Notes: a model not told the origin generated them from the sequence alone. Shown: positions 1-6,351, counted from the stretch's first letter. The stretch is 6,528 bases of DNA from Bacillota bacterium (GCA_021791995.1 JAJYVN010000171.1:1-6528); one strand, 5' to 3'. Numbers and translations are program-made.

Positions 1-701
1 AGCAGTTCGTGGCGATCCTTGTGGCTGCCCAGCCCGAACTTCGAGTCGTTGAGATGCAGCGCCCGCACCCGCTCCAGCCCGACCGCGCGCTCGAACTCGT
101 CCAGCATCGAAGCGACGCCGTCCGGCGTCCGCAGGTCGAACCCGGACGCGAACAGGTGGCAGGTGTCGAGGCAGACGCCGATGCCCTCGGGGCGCCCGAT
201 CCGGTCCAGCATGCCGCCGAGCTGGTCCGGCGTGGCGCCCAGCTCCCCGGTCTGACCGGCCATCCCCTCGAGGAGGAGGAGTGTACGAACATCCCTGGAC
301 GCACCGAGGATGGCGCGGACACCTGCAATCACCCGCTCAATACCCATCGCACGCTCCTCCGAGGAGCGATGGCCGGGGTGCAGCACAAGGGCGAAGGCAC
401 CGAAGGCGTCGCAGCGAGATAGATCTTCGCGAACGATGCGGCATCCCAACTCCCACAGATCGGTGGGCGAAGCAAGGTTGATGATGTACGGGAGGTGGCC
501 GATCAGTGGACCGAGGCCGGTCTCGGCCTGGGTCCGCCGCCAGGCCTCGATTTCGGTCGGAGGAATGCTTCGCGCCGCGGTGCCGCGCGGGTTGCGGCTG
601 TGAAAGCCGAAGGTGTCGGCCCCGAGGGAGACGGCCAACATGCCCGCTTCAGGGAGCCCCTTACTGATCGATAGGTGTGGACCGACGCGCACGCGCTCCA
701 T
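1..701 (-). CDS. nfo: Deoxyribonuclease IV (endonuclease IV, AP endonuclease), C-terminus cut by window edge
   Basis: Endonuclease IV is a zinc-dependent TIM-barrel enzyme of base excision repair that cuts 5' of abasic sites and removes 3'-blocking groups. The reading frame is open for 233 codons from the ATG at 701 to the window edge. It begins MERVRVGPHLSISKG and contains GHLPYIINLAS, LVLHPGH, LLLLEGMAGQ, CLDTCHLFASGFD and LHLNDSK followed by KDRHE. Eight of the nine metal ligands known from E. coli Nfo are visible: His69, His108, Glu145, Asp179, His182, His216, Asp229 and His231. The ninth, a C-terminal Glu, and about 45-50 residues lie beyond position 1. The start fits the family N-terminus; AAGAAGGGA lies directly before the ATG, and the GTG at codon 4 (692) would give the ribosome-binding site better spacing. 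Third-position G+C is about 75% in codons 1-145 and about 94% in the rest, an unexplained break. It is divergent from the YpiB-like gene. Confidence 0.95.
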   Translation of the reverse strand, partial: MERVRVGPHLSISKGLPEAGMLAVSLGADTFGFHSRNPRGTAARSIPPTEIEAWRRTQAETGLGPLIGHLPYIINLASPTDLWELGCRIVREDLSRCDAFGAFALVLHPGHRSSEERAMGIERVIAGVRAILGASRDVRTLLLLEGMAGQTGELGATPDQLGGMLDRIGRPEGIGVCLDTCHLFASGFDLRTPDGVASMLDEFERAVGLERVRALHLNDSKFGLGSHKDRHEL

Positions 702-742
702 TCCCTTCTTGGCGGTGGGATCACCTTACGGATGCGTTCGGG

Positions 743-751
743 TGCTACAAT
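743..751 (+). promoter_or_regulatory. Extended -10 promoter for the YpiB-like gene
   Basis: The string TGCTACAAT matches the extended -10 form TGnTATAAT with one mismatch, and the hexamer TACAAT occupies 746-751. No convincing -35 hexamer lies 16-18 bp upstream, which is typical of extended -10 promoters. Transcription would start near 758, giving a leader of about 40 bases before the GTG at 800. This is prediction from sequence only. Confidence 0.5.
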
Positions 752-768
752 AACACGATTGGCGTGTT
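752..768. promoter_or_regulatory. Perfect 6+6 bp inverted repeat at the likely transcription start
   Basis: The sequence AACACG-ATTGG-CGTGTT is a perfect inverted repeat with a 5 bp centre. It directly abuts the -10 hexamer at 746-751 and covers the predicted start site. That position suits a repressor operator. It could also form a short stem in a nfo-side transcript, if one begins upstream of it. No known regulator is assigned. Confidence 0.4.
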
Positions 769-799
769 GAATGCGACGTGCGCAGGTGGAGGCGAGATC

Positions 800-1387
800 G
801 TGGCGGACGAGACGACCCGGCTGGATGTGCTCTTGCGATTAGGACGACACTTGCCCCAGAGTGCCGACATCTTCTTTCTTCTCGGCTTTCTGGCGGGGAA
901 CCTGGATCGGGTGCACTTTGTGCAGAACCTGGAGGGTGCCCCGGTGCAGATTCACGTGGCGGCGGGACGCCGGCAGATCTGGCCCAAGCCTCCGATTGAC
1001 GCGGTGGTCCACGGGGTGCCCCTGCCACTGCCTGGGATGGTGGTGTCAGCGCTGTCCGAGAGGGACGATCCGATTTGCGTGCAGATCAGCGTCGATGATC
1101 CACCCGAACAGGCGTGGTTTGATCAATTTGCGGTGGCCGGGTACGAGGAGGTCCATCGTCCGGAGGACACGCTGCGGGAACGTGTGCAGTCGGTGCGGAT
1201 CCGCATTGATCAAGCGCTCGATGTCTATCGGGAGTGCCGCCGGCTCCTCGATGAGGGAGAGGGAGTCGAGGAGGCCCAGTTGCAATTCTTCCTGGGGTTG
1301 GCGGAAACAGAGATTGAGGGCCTGACAGCCCAACTGAACGCGTTGAATGGACGACTTGCGGCGCGGAGGGACCAAGGCGGCGGCTGA
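800..1387 (+). CDS. YpiB/ReoY-like protein (UPF0302 family), possible C-terminal IDEAL-like segment
   Basis: The 195-residue product resembles the YpiB family of Bacilli. In Listeria the homologue ReoY helps ClpCP degrade MurA, the first enzyme of peptidoglycan synthesis. The best match is residues 10-55: a helical stretch leading into LDRVHFVQN (35-43), corresponding to the L-x-x-VHFV core of YpiB, and then a segment in the place of the family's CPRG region. PICVQISVDD (91-100) fits the family's IQLNF strand. The family's Cys-Pro-Arg-Gly is not kept (GAPVQ here), so this is a divergent member. Residues 125-190 are charged and helical; RIDQALD (135-141) and the following acidic helix may be a degraded IDEAL domain. 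The frame is open from a GTG at 677, but the GTG at 800 is preferred because AGGTGGAGG (784-792) lies 7 bp before it and the promoter lies between the two. No membrane segment or signal peptide is seen. Confidence 0.6.
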   Translation: MADETTRLDVLLRLGRHLPQSADIFFLLGFLAGNLDRVHFVQNLEGAPVQIHVAAGRRQIWPKPPIDAVVHGVPLPLPGMVVSALSERDDPICVQISVDDPPEQAWFDQFAVAGYEEVHRPEDTLRERVQSVRIRIDQALDVYRECRRLLDEGEGVEEAQLQFFLGLAETEIEGLTAQLNALNGRLAARRDQGGG

Positions 1388-1391
1388 TGGG

Positions 1392-1844
1392 TCACCCCAC
1401 GTGGAGGAGCCGAAGGAAGAGCGCGGTGGCTCCGGCTGCGATCAGCGGCCCGGTGGGAACCCCGCGCAATGCGATCGTCCCCACGACCGAGCCAACCAAC
1501 ATGCCAACCAGTGCTGCGGGGTACCTCTGCAAGAAATCGACCCCACCGCGACCAAGATAGGCGGCTCCGGCTGCGGCTGCCATACCGATCAGCCCGGATG
1601 GCCGGATAAGTTCGCCAACGAATGTGCGCAGTGAGATGCGTTCATTCGCGACAGGGGCGAGCAGACTGAGAACCAGAACGAAGATGCCCAGGGTGATACC
1701 CCGTGCATCCAGCCATCGAAGGGCCCCTTGCACATGTCCGAACCGCAGTCCGATGAGCAGGAGCGCCCCTCCGGCGATCAACATGTTCCTTCCCAGCGCG
1801 CCTAGGGCTGCGCAGAGCAGGAGAATCCAGATCCCGTCGGTCAC
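1392..1844 (-). CDS. UPF0756 (DUF441, YeaL/YtwI-type) membrane protein
   Basis: This is a 150-residue, strongly hydrophobic protein with about four or more membrane segments (roughly residues 5-33, 49-66, 82-98 and 112-148). The pattern matches the UPF0756 family. GITLGIFVLVLSLLAPVA (49-66) corresponds to the family's GINWGV...VPIA segment, and GSVVGTIALRGVPTGPLIAAG (118-138) to its conserved C-terminal G-x-A-V-GPLI-AG block. The length is typical and the function is unknown. I start at the GTG at 1844, since AGGGGTGGAG lies just upstream and the family N-terminus begins here. An earlier in-frame ATG at 2036 would run nearly 200 bases into the MFS gene and add residues with no family match. 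The start is 19 bp after the MFS stop, so the two are probably one transcript. Its stop is 4 bp from that of the convergent YpiB-like gene. Confidence 0.85.
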   Translation of the reverse strand: MTDGIWILLLCAALGALGRNMLIAGGALLLIGLRFGHVQGALRWLDARGITLGIFVLVLSLLAPVANERISLRTFVGELIRPSGLIGMAAAAGAAYLGRGGVDFLQRYPAALVGMLVGSVVGTIALRGVPTGPLIAAGATALFLRLLHVG

Positions 1845-1863
1845 GTCTCCACCCCTGGACTTC

Positions 1864-3051
1864 CTATGTGCGCACGGGGTAGGCCATGCCTGGGACCTCA
1901 GCGCGGGGGAGGAGCGCGGCCAAGGGTGCCGCGACGCCCAGGAGCCCGACCAAAAGCCAGATCGTGGGGACGAGGCCAATTGCAGCCGCGACCGGTCCAA
2001 GAGCGAACGTCGCGAGCGCTCCGATGGCATTGCCACCGCCGAGGGCCAGTCCGGATGCCATGGACGGATTGCCTGGAAAGGCGTCCTGACTGAGGAGCAT
2101 CACCACCGGTATCCCGGAGAAGAGGGCGGTTCCAACGAGACCAATCGTGACCCAACTCCAGATGCCGGTCGAGAAGAGAAAGAGTGCGAGCAAGAGGGCA
2201 GCGAACAGGCTCGAGAGACCAATCCAGAGCCTGGGGCTCACCCGGTGGCCAAGCCATCCCCCGGCGAGATTACCTGGAATACCCACCACCAGAAGGGTCG
2301 TCAAAAGGGATGCGCCGGCGAGGAGCGAGCCACCCCGGTCATGCCAGAGGAGTGGAATGAATGTCACCAAGCCAAAGATGGCGGTGGCAGAGAGTCCACG
2401 CACAAGGAGGATCGCGGTGGCCTTCCCCACCACCGCCTGTGTTTCACGCGGTCGCGTGCGGGGTGGGGCCGACGGTAGGTCCGGAAGAACCATCGCCAGT
2501 ACCGGAACAGTGAGCGCTGCAGGGATGAGGATCCAACCAAGGCCCCGGAGGCCTGCCGCTACGACGAGTGCGCTCGCCAAGAGCGGCCACAGGCCTCGCC
2601 CCAGTTCACCGCCGATGAGAAACATCGACATGCGCAGGCCTCGATTTCGGCCCGCAGTCCACGATGCGCTGGTAAGGGATTGGGGATGAAAGATGGCGTT
2701 TCCGATTCCCGTGAGGAGCAAAAGTCCGAGAAGCACCGTGTAGGTGGGGGCTAGACCGATAGCCGCGGCACCGAAGGCGGAGAGGGCAAGGCCAGCCCAG
2801 ACGAAGGCGTGCCCCCCGACGCGATCGGCCCACGCACCCACCAGCGGCTGCAGAACCGAAGGGGCTTGGAGAACCAGAACCACGCTTCCGACGAGGGACA
2901 CGGGCACGTGATGGACCGCCATGACGGCAGGAAGGATCGCGGGGGCGTAGTTGACCGACCCATCATTGAGGAAGTGGCCCCAGATCAGGAGTGGAAATGC
3001 GATGCGTGATGTTCTGCGTTGGGCGATTTCCCGGCCCCCTTGATTCGTCAC
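1864..3051 (-). CDS. MFS transporter, fosmidomycin-resistance (Fsr)-like
   Basis: This is a 12-helix major facilitator superfamily permease of 395 residues, acting in the cytoplasmic membrane, probably as a proton-driven exporter. Visible landmarks (numbered from 3051) are HFLND (26-30) in the first helix, LQPLVGAWADR (67-77), which is MFS motif A as found in Fsr proteins, GIGNAIFHPQ (115-124), a Gly-rich segment FLIGGELGRG near 144-153, and FSGIPVVMLLSQDAFPG (311-327) in the C-terminal half. These fit the Fsr branch better than generic drug exporters, but the substrate cannot be read. The start is uncertain. The ATG at 3111 has no Shine-Dalgarno sequence, whereas the GTG at 3051 has GGGAGGG about 10 bp upstream and gives the usual short N-terminus before helix 1. 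It follows the LysR gene on the same strand by 160 bp and precedes the UPF0756 gene by 19 bp. Confidence 0.85.
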   Translation of the reverse strand: MTNQGGREIAQRRTSRIAFPLLIWGHFLNDGSVNYAPAILPAVMAVHHVPVSLVGSVVLVLQAPSVLQPLVGAWADRVGGHAFVWAGLALSAFGAAAIGLAPTYTVLLGLLLLTGIGNAIFHPQSLTSASWTAGRNRGLRMSMFLIGGELGRGLWPLLASALVVAAGLRGLGWILIPAALTVPVLAMVLPDLPSAPPRTRPRETQAVVGKATAILLVRGLSATAIFGLVTFIPLLWHDRGGSLLAGASLLTTLLVVGIPGNLAGGWLGHRVSPRLWIGLSSLFAALLLALFLFSTGIWSWVTIGLVGTALFSGIPVVMLLSQDAFPGNPSMASGLALGGGNAIGALATFALGPVAAAIGLVPTIWLLVGLLGVAAPLAALLPRAEVPGMAYPVRT

Positions 3052-3147
3052 GGCAGCGAATCCCTCCCTTCGGTGCCAAACCGGCTCGGATGTCGCGGTA
3101 GCGAGGGACATGTGGGCAGTGCATTGCGCGGATGAGACCAGGTTTGC

Positions 3148-3167
3148 CGCGCGGATTCGTCCACGCG
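3148..3167 (-). other. GC-rich hairpin in the leader of the MFS gene
   Basis: Read on the minus strand, CGCGTGGA-CGAA-TCCGCGCG forms an 8 bp stem with one G-U pair and a 4-base loop. The plus-strand copy has a C-A mismatch at the same place, so the fold suits minus-strand RNA. It starts about where a transcript from the promoter candidate upstream would begin. No U-tract follows, so it is not a normal intrinsic terminator for the LysR gene. It may be a 5' stabilising stem. Confidence 0.3.
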
Positions 3168-3174
3168 TCTTGGC

Positions 3175-3205
3175 ATTCTATTGGAACATGCCCGAGTCAG
3201 CGCAA
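3175..3205 (-). promoter_or_regulatory. Candidate promoter for the MFS-UPF0756 pair
   Basis: On the minus strand TTGCGC (3205-3200) and TAGAAT (3180-3175) resemble the -35 and -10 hexamers; the -10 matches consensus at five of six positions. The 19 bp spacer is longer than ideal, so strength is doubtful. A start near 3168 would give a leader of about 117 bases to the GTG at 3051. It lies just past the LysR stop, allowing separate expression of the permease pair. Confidence 0.3.
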
Positions 3206-3211
3206 GGTGCT

Positions 3212-4162
3212 TCAGGTGATCCCGGAGGACGGCGCGGTGCTGGATGGGTTCCGTCCGACCATCGGTTGTGTTGCGCCGGATGCGCGCACAAGCATCGATA
3301 GAGCAGCGGCAGCGGGTGCCACCACTCGCCCGGAAACAACCACCTCGCACAGATCGCGAAACATGGGGACCCCTTCGAGGCGACGGACGATGAGCGTCCC
3401 CAGGAGCAATTCCTTGCGTAAGGTCAACTGGGACAGCACCGCAACCCCCAGTCCTGCTTCAACGGCTGCCTTGATGGCTTCGGTGCCGTCCTCCTCAATC
3501 GTGCTGCGCAAACGGCGCGGATCAATGCCGGCACGGCAGAGTTGCGTCTCCATCACCTGCCGTGTCCCGGAGCCTTTCTCACGGAGCACGATGGGCTCCT
3601 CCAGGAAGTCTGGGAGGGGGACCTCCGTGAGGGCTGCCCAACGGTGGCCTGCCGGTGCCACCACAACCAATTCGTCTTGCTGAAAAGCGCGCAGCGTCAC
3701 GCCGCTGACCTCCACGGCTCCCTCTACAAAACCGATGTCCAGTGCTCCCTCCACGAGACGGCTCACGACTTGCTTGGTATTGTCGAACGTGGCATGCACG
3801 TGCACCCGTGGATACAGGGAGCAAAAGTGGGTAAAGACGGCGGGCAGCAGGTACTCCCCGATCGTACGGCTTGCACCGACCGTAAGCGAGCCAGTGATGG
3901 TGGATGCCGCTGCCGCAGCAACGCGTCGTGCCTCTGCCATATCCCCGACGATGGCCGTCGCCTTGGGCAAAAGCGCCAGGCCGGCGGGCGTCAGCGTGAC
4001 GCGATGCCGCGCGCGTTCGAAGAGCGGCGTGCCCAAATCCTCCTCCAGGGCTGCGATGTGGTGGCTGACTGCGGGTTGGGAGAGGTGGAGCAGATCCGCT
4101 GCACGCGAAAAGCTGAGACATCGTGCCACTGCGACGAAGACACCCAGCCGCCGTTCATCCAT
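3212..4162 (-). CDS. LysR-type transcriptional regulator, CysL/YeiE-like
   Basis: This is a 316-residue LysR-type regulator. The N-terminal winged helix-turn-helix spans residues 3-61, with SFSRAADLLHLSQPAVSHHI (17-36) as the DNA-reading part and LFERARHRVTLTPAG (47-61) as the wing. The effector domain starts near 91 with GSLTVGASRTIGEYLLP; the SRTIGEYLLP signature (98-107) is shared by CysL, YeiE and related regulators. B. subtilis CysL activates sulfite reductase genes, and E. coli yeiE lies divergent to yeiH, as here. The start at 4162 is firm: GAGG lies 7 bp upstream and MDERRLGVF is a normal LysR N-terminus, whereas the in-frame ATG at 4267 would add 35 unrelated residues across the intergenic region. 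The last 20 or so residues (ATQPMVGRNPSS and on) look like a nonconserved tail. I infer that it controls yeiH and the genes after it, probably in response to a sulfur compound such as sulfite, and that it may control itself. Confidence 0.92.
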   Translation of the reverse strand: MDERRLGVFVAVARCLSFSRAADLLHLSQPAVSHHIAALEEDLGTPLFERARHRVTLTPAGLALLPKATAIVGDMAEARRVAAAAASTITGSLTVGASRTIGEYLLPAVFTHFCSLYPRVHVHATFDNTKQVVSRLVEGALDIGFVEGAVEVSGVTLRAFQQDELVVVAPAGHRWAALTEVPLPDFLEEPIVLREKGSGTRQVMETQLCRAGIDPRRLRSTIEEDGTEAIKAAVEAGLGVAVLSQLTLRKELLLGTLIVRRLEGVPMFRDLCEVVVSGRVVAPAAAALSMLVRASGATQPMVGRNPSSTAPSSGIT

Positions 4163-4177
4163 GTCTATGCCTCGTGA

Positions 4178-4196
4178 TGATAAGAAGTCGTTATTA
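4178..4196. promoter_or_regulatory. Candidate LysR-type binding box, TGATAA-N7-TTATTA
   Basis: Between the divergent lysR and yeiH genes lies TGATAA-GAAGTCG-TTATTA, an inverted repeat matching at five of six positions per arm. It contains the ATAA-N7-TTAT layout and T-N11-A spacing typical of LysR-type boxes. Its centre at 4187 is 25 bp upstream of the lysR start codon. It is also about 65 bp upstream of the yeiH start site predicted from the weak -10 at 4240-4245, the usual place for the recognition half of such sites. Confidence 0.5.
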
Positions 4197-4214
4197 CAAC
4201 ATGAAGCAATCGCA

Positions 4215-4245
4215 TTGTACAGGACGTCTGATGAAGCCGCATAGT
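4215..4245 (+). promoter_or_regulatory. Weak candidate promoter for yeiH
   Basis: TTGTAC (4215-4220) and CATAGT (4240-4245) match the -35 and -10 consensus at only three and four positions, with a 19 bp spacer. A poor core promoter is expected if a LysR-type activator is needed. Transcription would start near 4252, leaving a leader of about 38 bases before the GTG at 4290. Confidence 0.3.
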
Positions 4246-4289
4246 TCCCACATGAATTCCGCCGCAATCATGGTGTAAGGGGGAAGGTT

Positions 4290-5336
4290 GTGCAGTCGAC
4301 AACGGTTTCGCAGACGACTGTGCCGCAACCGAATCCGGTTGCAGGTCCCATGCGATACGTTCCAGGTTTAGGAATCGTTCTGGTGATCGCTCTGGTTGCG
4401 TGGCGTCTCGGTATTGTAGTGCCGGTGGTCGGAGGACCGGTGTTTGGCATCGTAATGGGTATGATCGTACAGGCCCTGTTCCACCCTGGTCAGCGCTTTC
4501 GCCCTGGCATTTCCCTTTCCAGCCGGCAGGTGCTGCAATTGGCAGTTATTCTGCTTGGGACGGGGTTGAGTCTTGCGGATATCGCCAAGGCAGGGGTCGC
4601 CTCCCTCCCGGTCATGATGGGGACCATGACGTGTTGCCTTTTGGGCACCTGGCTGTTCGGCCGGTTGCTTGGGGTCAGCGCGGACCTGCGGGCGATGATC
4701 GGTGTGGGCACCGGCATCTGTGGGGCTTCGGCCGTCGCCGCCGTCTCTGGAGTGATCGATGCTACCGAACTCGACGTCGCATACGCGATCAGCACGATCT
4801 TCATGTTCAACGTGATCGCCGTGTTAACGTATCCGACAATCGGCCACTTGCTGCACTTCAGCCAACATACCTTCGGACTCTGGGCGGGTACCGCTATCAA
4901 CGACGTCTCTTCGGTTGTTGCCGCCGCCTACACGTACGGCCAGGCTGCGGGGAACTTTGCGGTCATCGTCAAGCTTACCCGCACGACGCTCATTATTCCC
5001 ATCGCCCTCAGTCTGGCTGCCGCGCGAGTGCTCCACCTGCGGCGGGAGGGGACTGGATCGGTTCAGATTCGGTGGGCAAAACTTATCCCGTGGTTTATCT
5101 TTATCTTCGTCCTGGCAGCTCTAGCGAACAGTCTCGGTGTGTTTTCATCCGGAGAACTCTCCGTGCTGAGTGATCTGGCTAAGTTCTTCATCATCATGGC
5201 GCTGACCGCGATTGGACTATCAGCGCGGTTTGGTGAGATGCGGCACACGGGGACCAAGCCGCTACTCCTCGGGGCGATCCTCTGGGCGACCGTGGGCCTG
5301 AGCAGTCTCGGCTTACAGTCTCTCGGGATCCATTAA
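4290..5336 (+). CDS. yeiH: YeiH-family (UPF0324, PF03601) putative sulfate/sulfite exporter
   Basis: The product is a 348-residue integral membrane protein of the YeiH family, usually annotated as a putative sulfate exporter; the substrate is not firmly proven. About ten membrane segments are visible after a short polar N-terminus of about 20 residues. Family blocks are GIVMGMIVQ (53-61), LQLAVILLGTGLSL (82-95), GVGTGICGASA (138-148), AGTAINDVSSVVAA (199-212), KLTRT (228-232), PWFIFIFVLAALANS (267-281) and ALTAIGLSARF (304-314). The length is normal. The GTG start at 4290 is preceded by AAGGGGG (4277-4283), 6 bp away; the next ATG, at codon 21, would also keep all membrane segments. It is divergent from a CysL/YeiE-like regulator, the arrangement of yeiE-yeiH in E. 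coli, and is followed after 18 bp by the PfkB kinase, so the two are probably co-transcribed. With comA downstream, sulfite is the likeliest substrate. Confidence 0.9.
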   Translation: MQSTTVSQTTVPQPNPVAGPMRYVPGLGIVLVIALVAWRLGIVVPVVGGPVFGIVMGMIVQALFHPGQRFRPGISLSSRQVLQLAVILLGTGLSLADIAKAGVASLPVMMGTMTCCLLGTWLFGRLLGVSADLRAMIGVGTGICGASAVAAVSGVIDATELDVAYAISTIFMFNVIAVLTYPTIGHLLHFSQHTFGLWAGTAINDVSSVVAAAYTYGQAAGNFAVIVKLTRTTLIIPIALSLAAARVLHLRREGTGSVQIRWAKLIPWFIFIFVLAALANSLGVFSSGELSVLSDLAKFFIIMALTAIGLSARFGEMRHTGTKPLLLGAILWATVGLSSLGLQSLGIH

Positions 5337-5354
5337 CGCTGGGAGGGATCGCGC

Positions 5355-6275
5355 ATGCCGCCCAAGATTGCGGTTCTGGGAAGTCTCAATCTGGATCTGG
5401 TGGTGAAGGTGCCTCACTACCCCCTCCCGGGCCAATCCATCCAAGGAGGAGACCTGCAGACCTTCTGCGGCGGCAAGGGGGCCAACCAGGCCCTCGCCGC
5501 CGCACGCATGGGTGCGGATGTTTGGATGGTGGGTCGGGTGGGGGAGGACGCGTTCGGGGAGCGACTGGTAGGGGAGCTGTGTTCCGCTGGTGTGGACACG
5601 ACATGGGTCTCCCGCGTGCCCGGTTCGAGCGGTACGGCCCTCATCGCGATCGATCCCGAGGGTGAAAATCGGATCATCGTTTCACCCGGTGCAAATGCCA
5701 CCTGGACGCCCGCCGATGTGGATGGGGTGGGGGAGGCGTTGCGCGGGGTCGATGCGGTGCTGTTGCAGTTGGAGATTCCGCTGGCAGCGGTGGAGCGGGC
5801 CGCACAGATCGCCCACGGCGCGGGTGTCCGTGTTCTGCTGGATCCCGCTCCCGCCATACGCCTCCCCGCCTCTCTGGTTGCGGTGGTGGACGATTTGGTG
5901 CCGAACCTGAATGAGGCTGCGGTGCTGGTCGGGGAAGAACCAGGACGCCGGCGGCCGGAGGAACTGGCCGAGCGTCTGTTGGAACTCGGTGCACGCTGCG
6001 TGGTGCTCAAGCTCGGCGGTGCGGGCGCCCTGGCGGTGACTCCCTCCGGACGGGTGCACGCCCCGGCGCACCGGGTGTCGGTCGTGGACACCACAGCTGC
6101 AGGCGATGCCTTCGGTGGGGCCTTCGCCGTGGCTATGGTCGAAGGGATGGACCTCGATGGGGCGATTCGGCTCGCTAATGCGGCGGGGGCGTGTGCGGTG
6201 ATGGCGCATGGGGCGCAGCCGTCGCTGCCGACGCGCGCCCAGGCCGAGGAGCTCCTGCGCAAACAGGTTCTGTGA
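5355..6275 (+). CDS. rbsK: Ribokinase-like PfkB-family carbohydrate kinase
   Basis: This 306-residue cytoplasmic kinase belongs to the PfkB/ribokinase family and would transfer phosphate from ATP to a sugar, most likely the O5 of ribose. The N-terminal GSLNLDLV (9-16) and GGKGANQA (39-46) form the sugar site. Glu140 in LLQLE, NLNE (184-187), and DTTAAGDAFGGAFA (245-258) with catalytic base Asp251 complete the family signatures. Each E. coli RbsK ribose contact has a counterpart (Asn12, Asp14, Gly40, Lys41, Asn44, Glu140, Asp251), which favours true ribokinase over other PfkB kinases. The ATG at 5355 has GGGAGGG upstream with 8 bp spacing and lies 18 bp after the yeiH stop, so translation follows in one transcript. 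No ribose transporter, rbsD or sugar regulator is visible nearby. A kinase for another sugar, or for a sulfonated sugar in keeping with its neighbours, is possible but unsupported by the residues. Confidence 0.88.
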   Translation: MPPKIAVLGSLNLDLVVKVPHYPLPGQSIQGGDLQTFCGGKGANQALAAARMGADVWMVGRVGEDAFGERLVGELCSAGVDTTWVSRVPGSSGTALIAIDPEGENRIIVSPGANATWTPADVDGVGEALRGVDAVLLQLEIPLAAVERAAQIAHGAGVRVLLDPAPAIRLPASLVAVVDDLVPNLNEAAVLVGEEPGRRRPEELAERLLELGARCVVLKLGGAGALAVTPSGRVHAPAHRVSVVDTTAAGDAFGGAFAVAMVEGMDLDGAIRLANAAGACAVMAHGAQPSLPTRAQAEELLRKQVL

Positions 6276-6316
6276 ACGACACCATCGCTGCCCCGTCCGC
6301 ATACCCTGCTCTCGCC

Positions 6317-6333
6317 GCGCGTTCGGGACGCGC
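6317..6333 (+). other. Small hairpin between the kinase gene and comA
   Basis: GCGCGT-TCGGG-ACGCGC forms a perfect 6 bp GC-rich stem. No T-tract follows, and the comA ribosome-binding site (AGGGGG, 6339-6344) begins six bases later. It is unlikely to stop transcription. It might influence ribosome access to comA or mark mRNA processing, or it may be chance in GC-rich DNA. Confidence 0.25.
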
Positions 6334-6351
6334 TGGCCAGGGGGTAAGGGA

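Noticed and set aside
9..422. A 137-codon plus-strand open frame at the left edge.
   Set aside because: It is antisense to nfo, whose frame carries all the expected metal ligands; the plus-strand product resembles no family.
503..724. A 73-codon minus-strand frame starting at 724.
   Set aside because: It overlaps the nfo start in another frame; the nfo frame from 701 has the conserved N-terminus.
677..799. A 41-codon upstream extension of the YpiB-like protein to a GTG at 677.
   Set aside because: It would overlap the nfo start region, pass through the predicted promoter, and ignore the strong AGGTGGAGG before the GTG at 800.
1624..2478. A 284-codon plus-strand open frame.
   Set aside because: It lies antisense to the Fsr-like permease, its product is polar and repetitive in Arg, Glu and Gly with no family pattern, and it lacks a convincing ribosome-binding site. 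It is a shadow of GC-rich codon use.
3126..3156. A direct repeat GCGCGGAT (3126-3133 and 3149-3156) as an operator.
   Set aside because: Eight-base GC-rich repeats are expected by chance here, and the second copy is already part of the leader hairpin.
4163..4267. A 35-codon upstream extension of the LysR protein to an ATG at 4267.
   Set aside because: It would translate the regulatory region including the putative LysR box, has no family match, and the ATG at 4162 has a well-placed GAGG.
6317..6333. A terminator after the kinase gene.
   Set aside because: The stem is only 6 bp and is followed by purine-rich ribosome-binding sequence instead of a T-tract.
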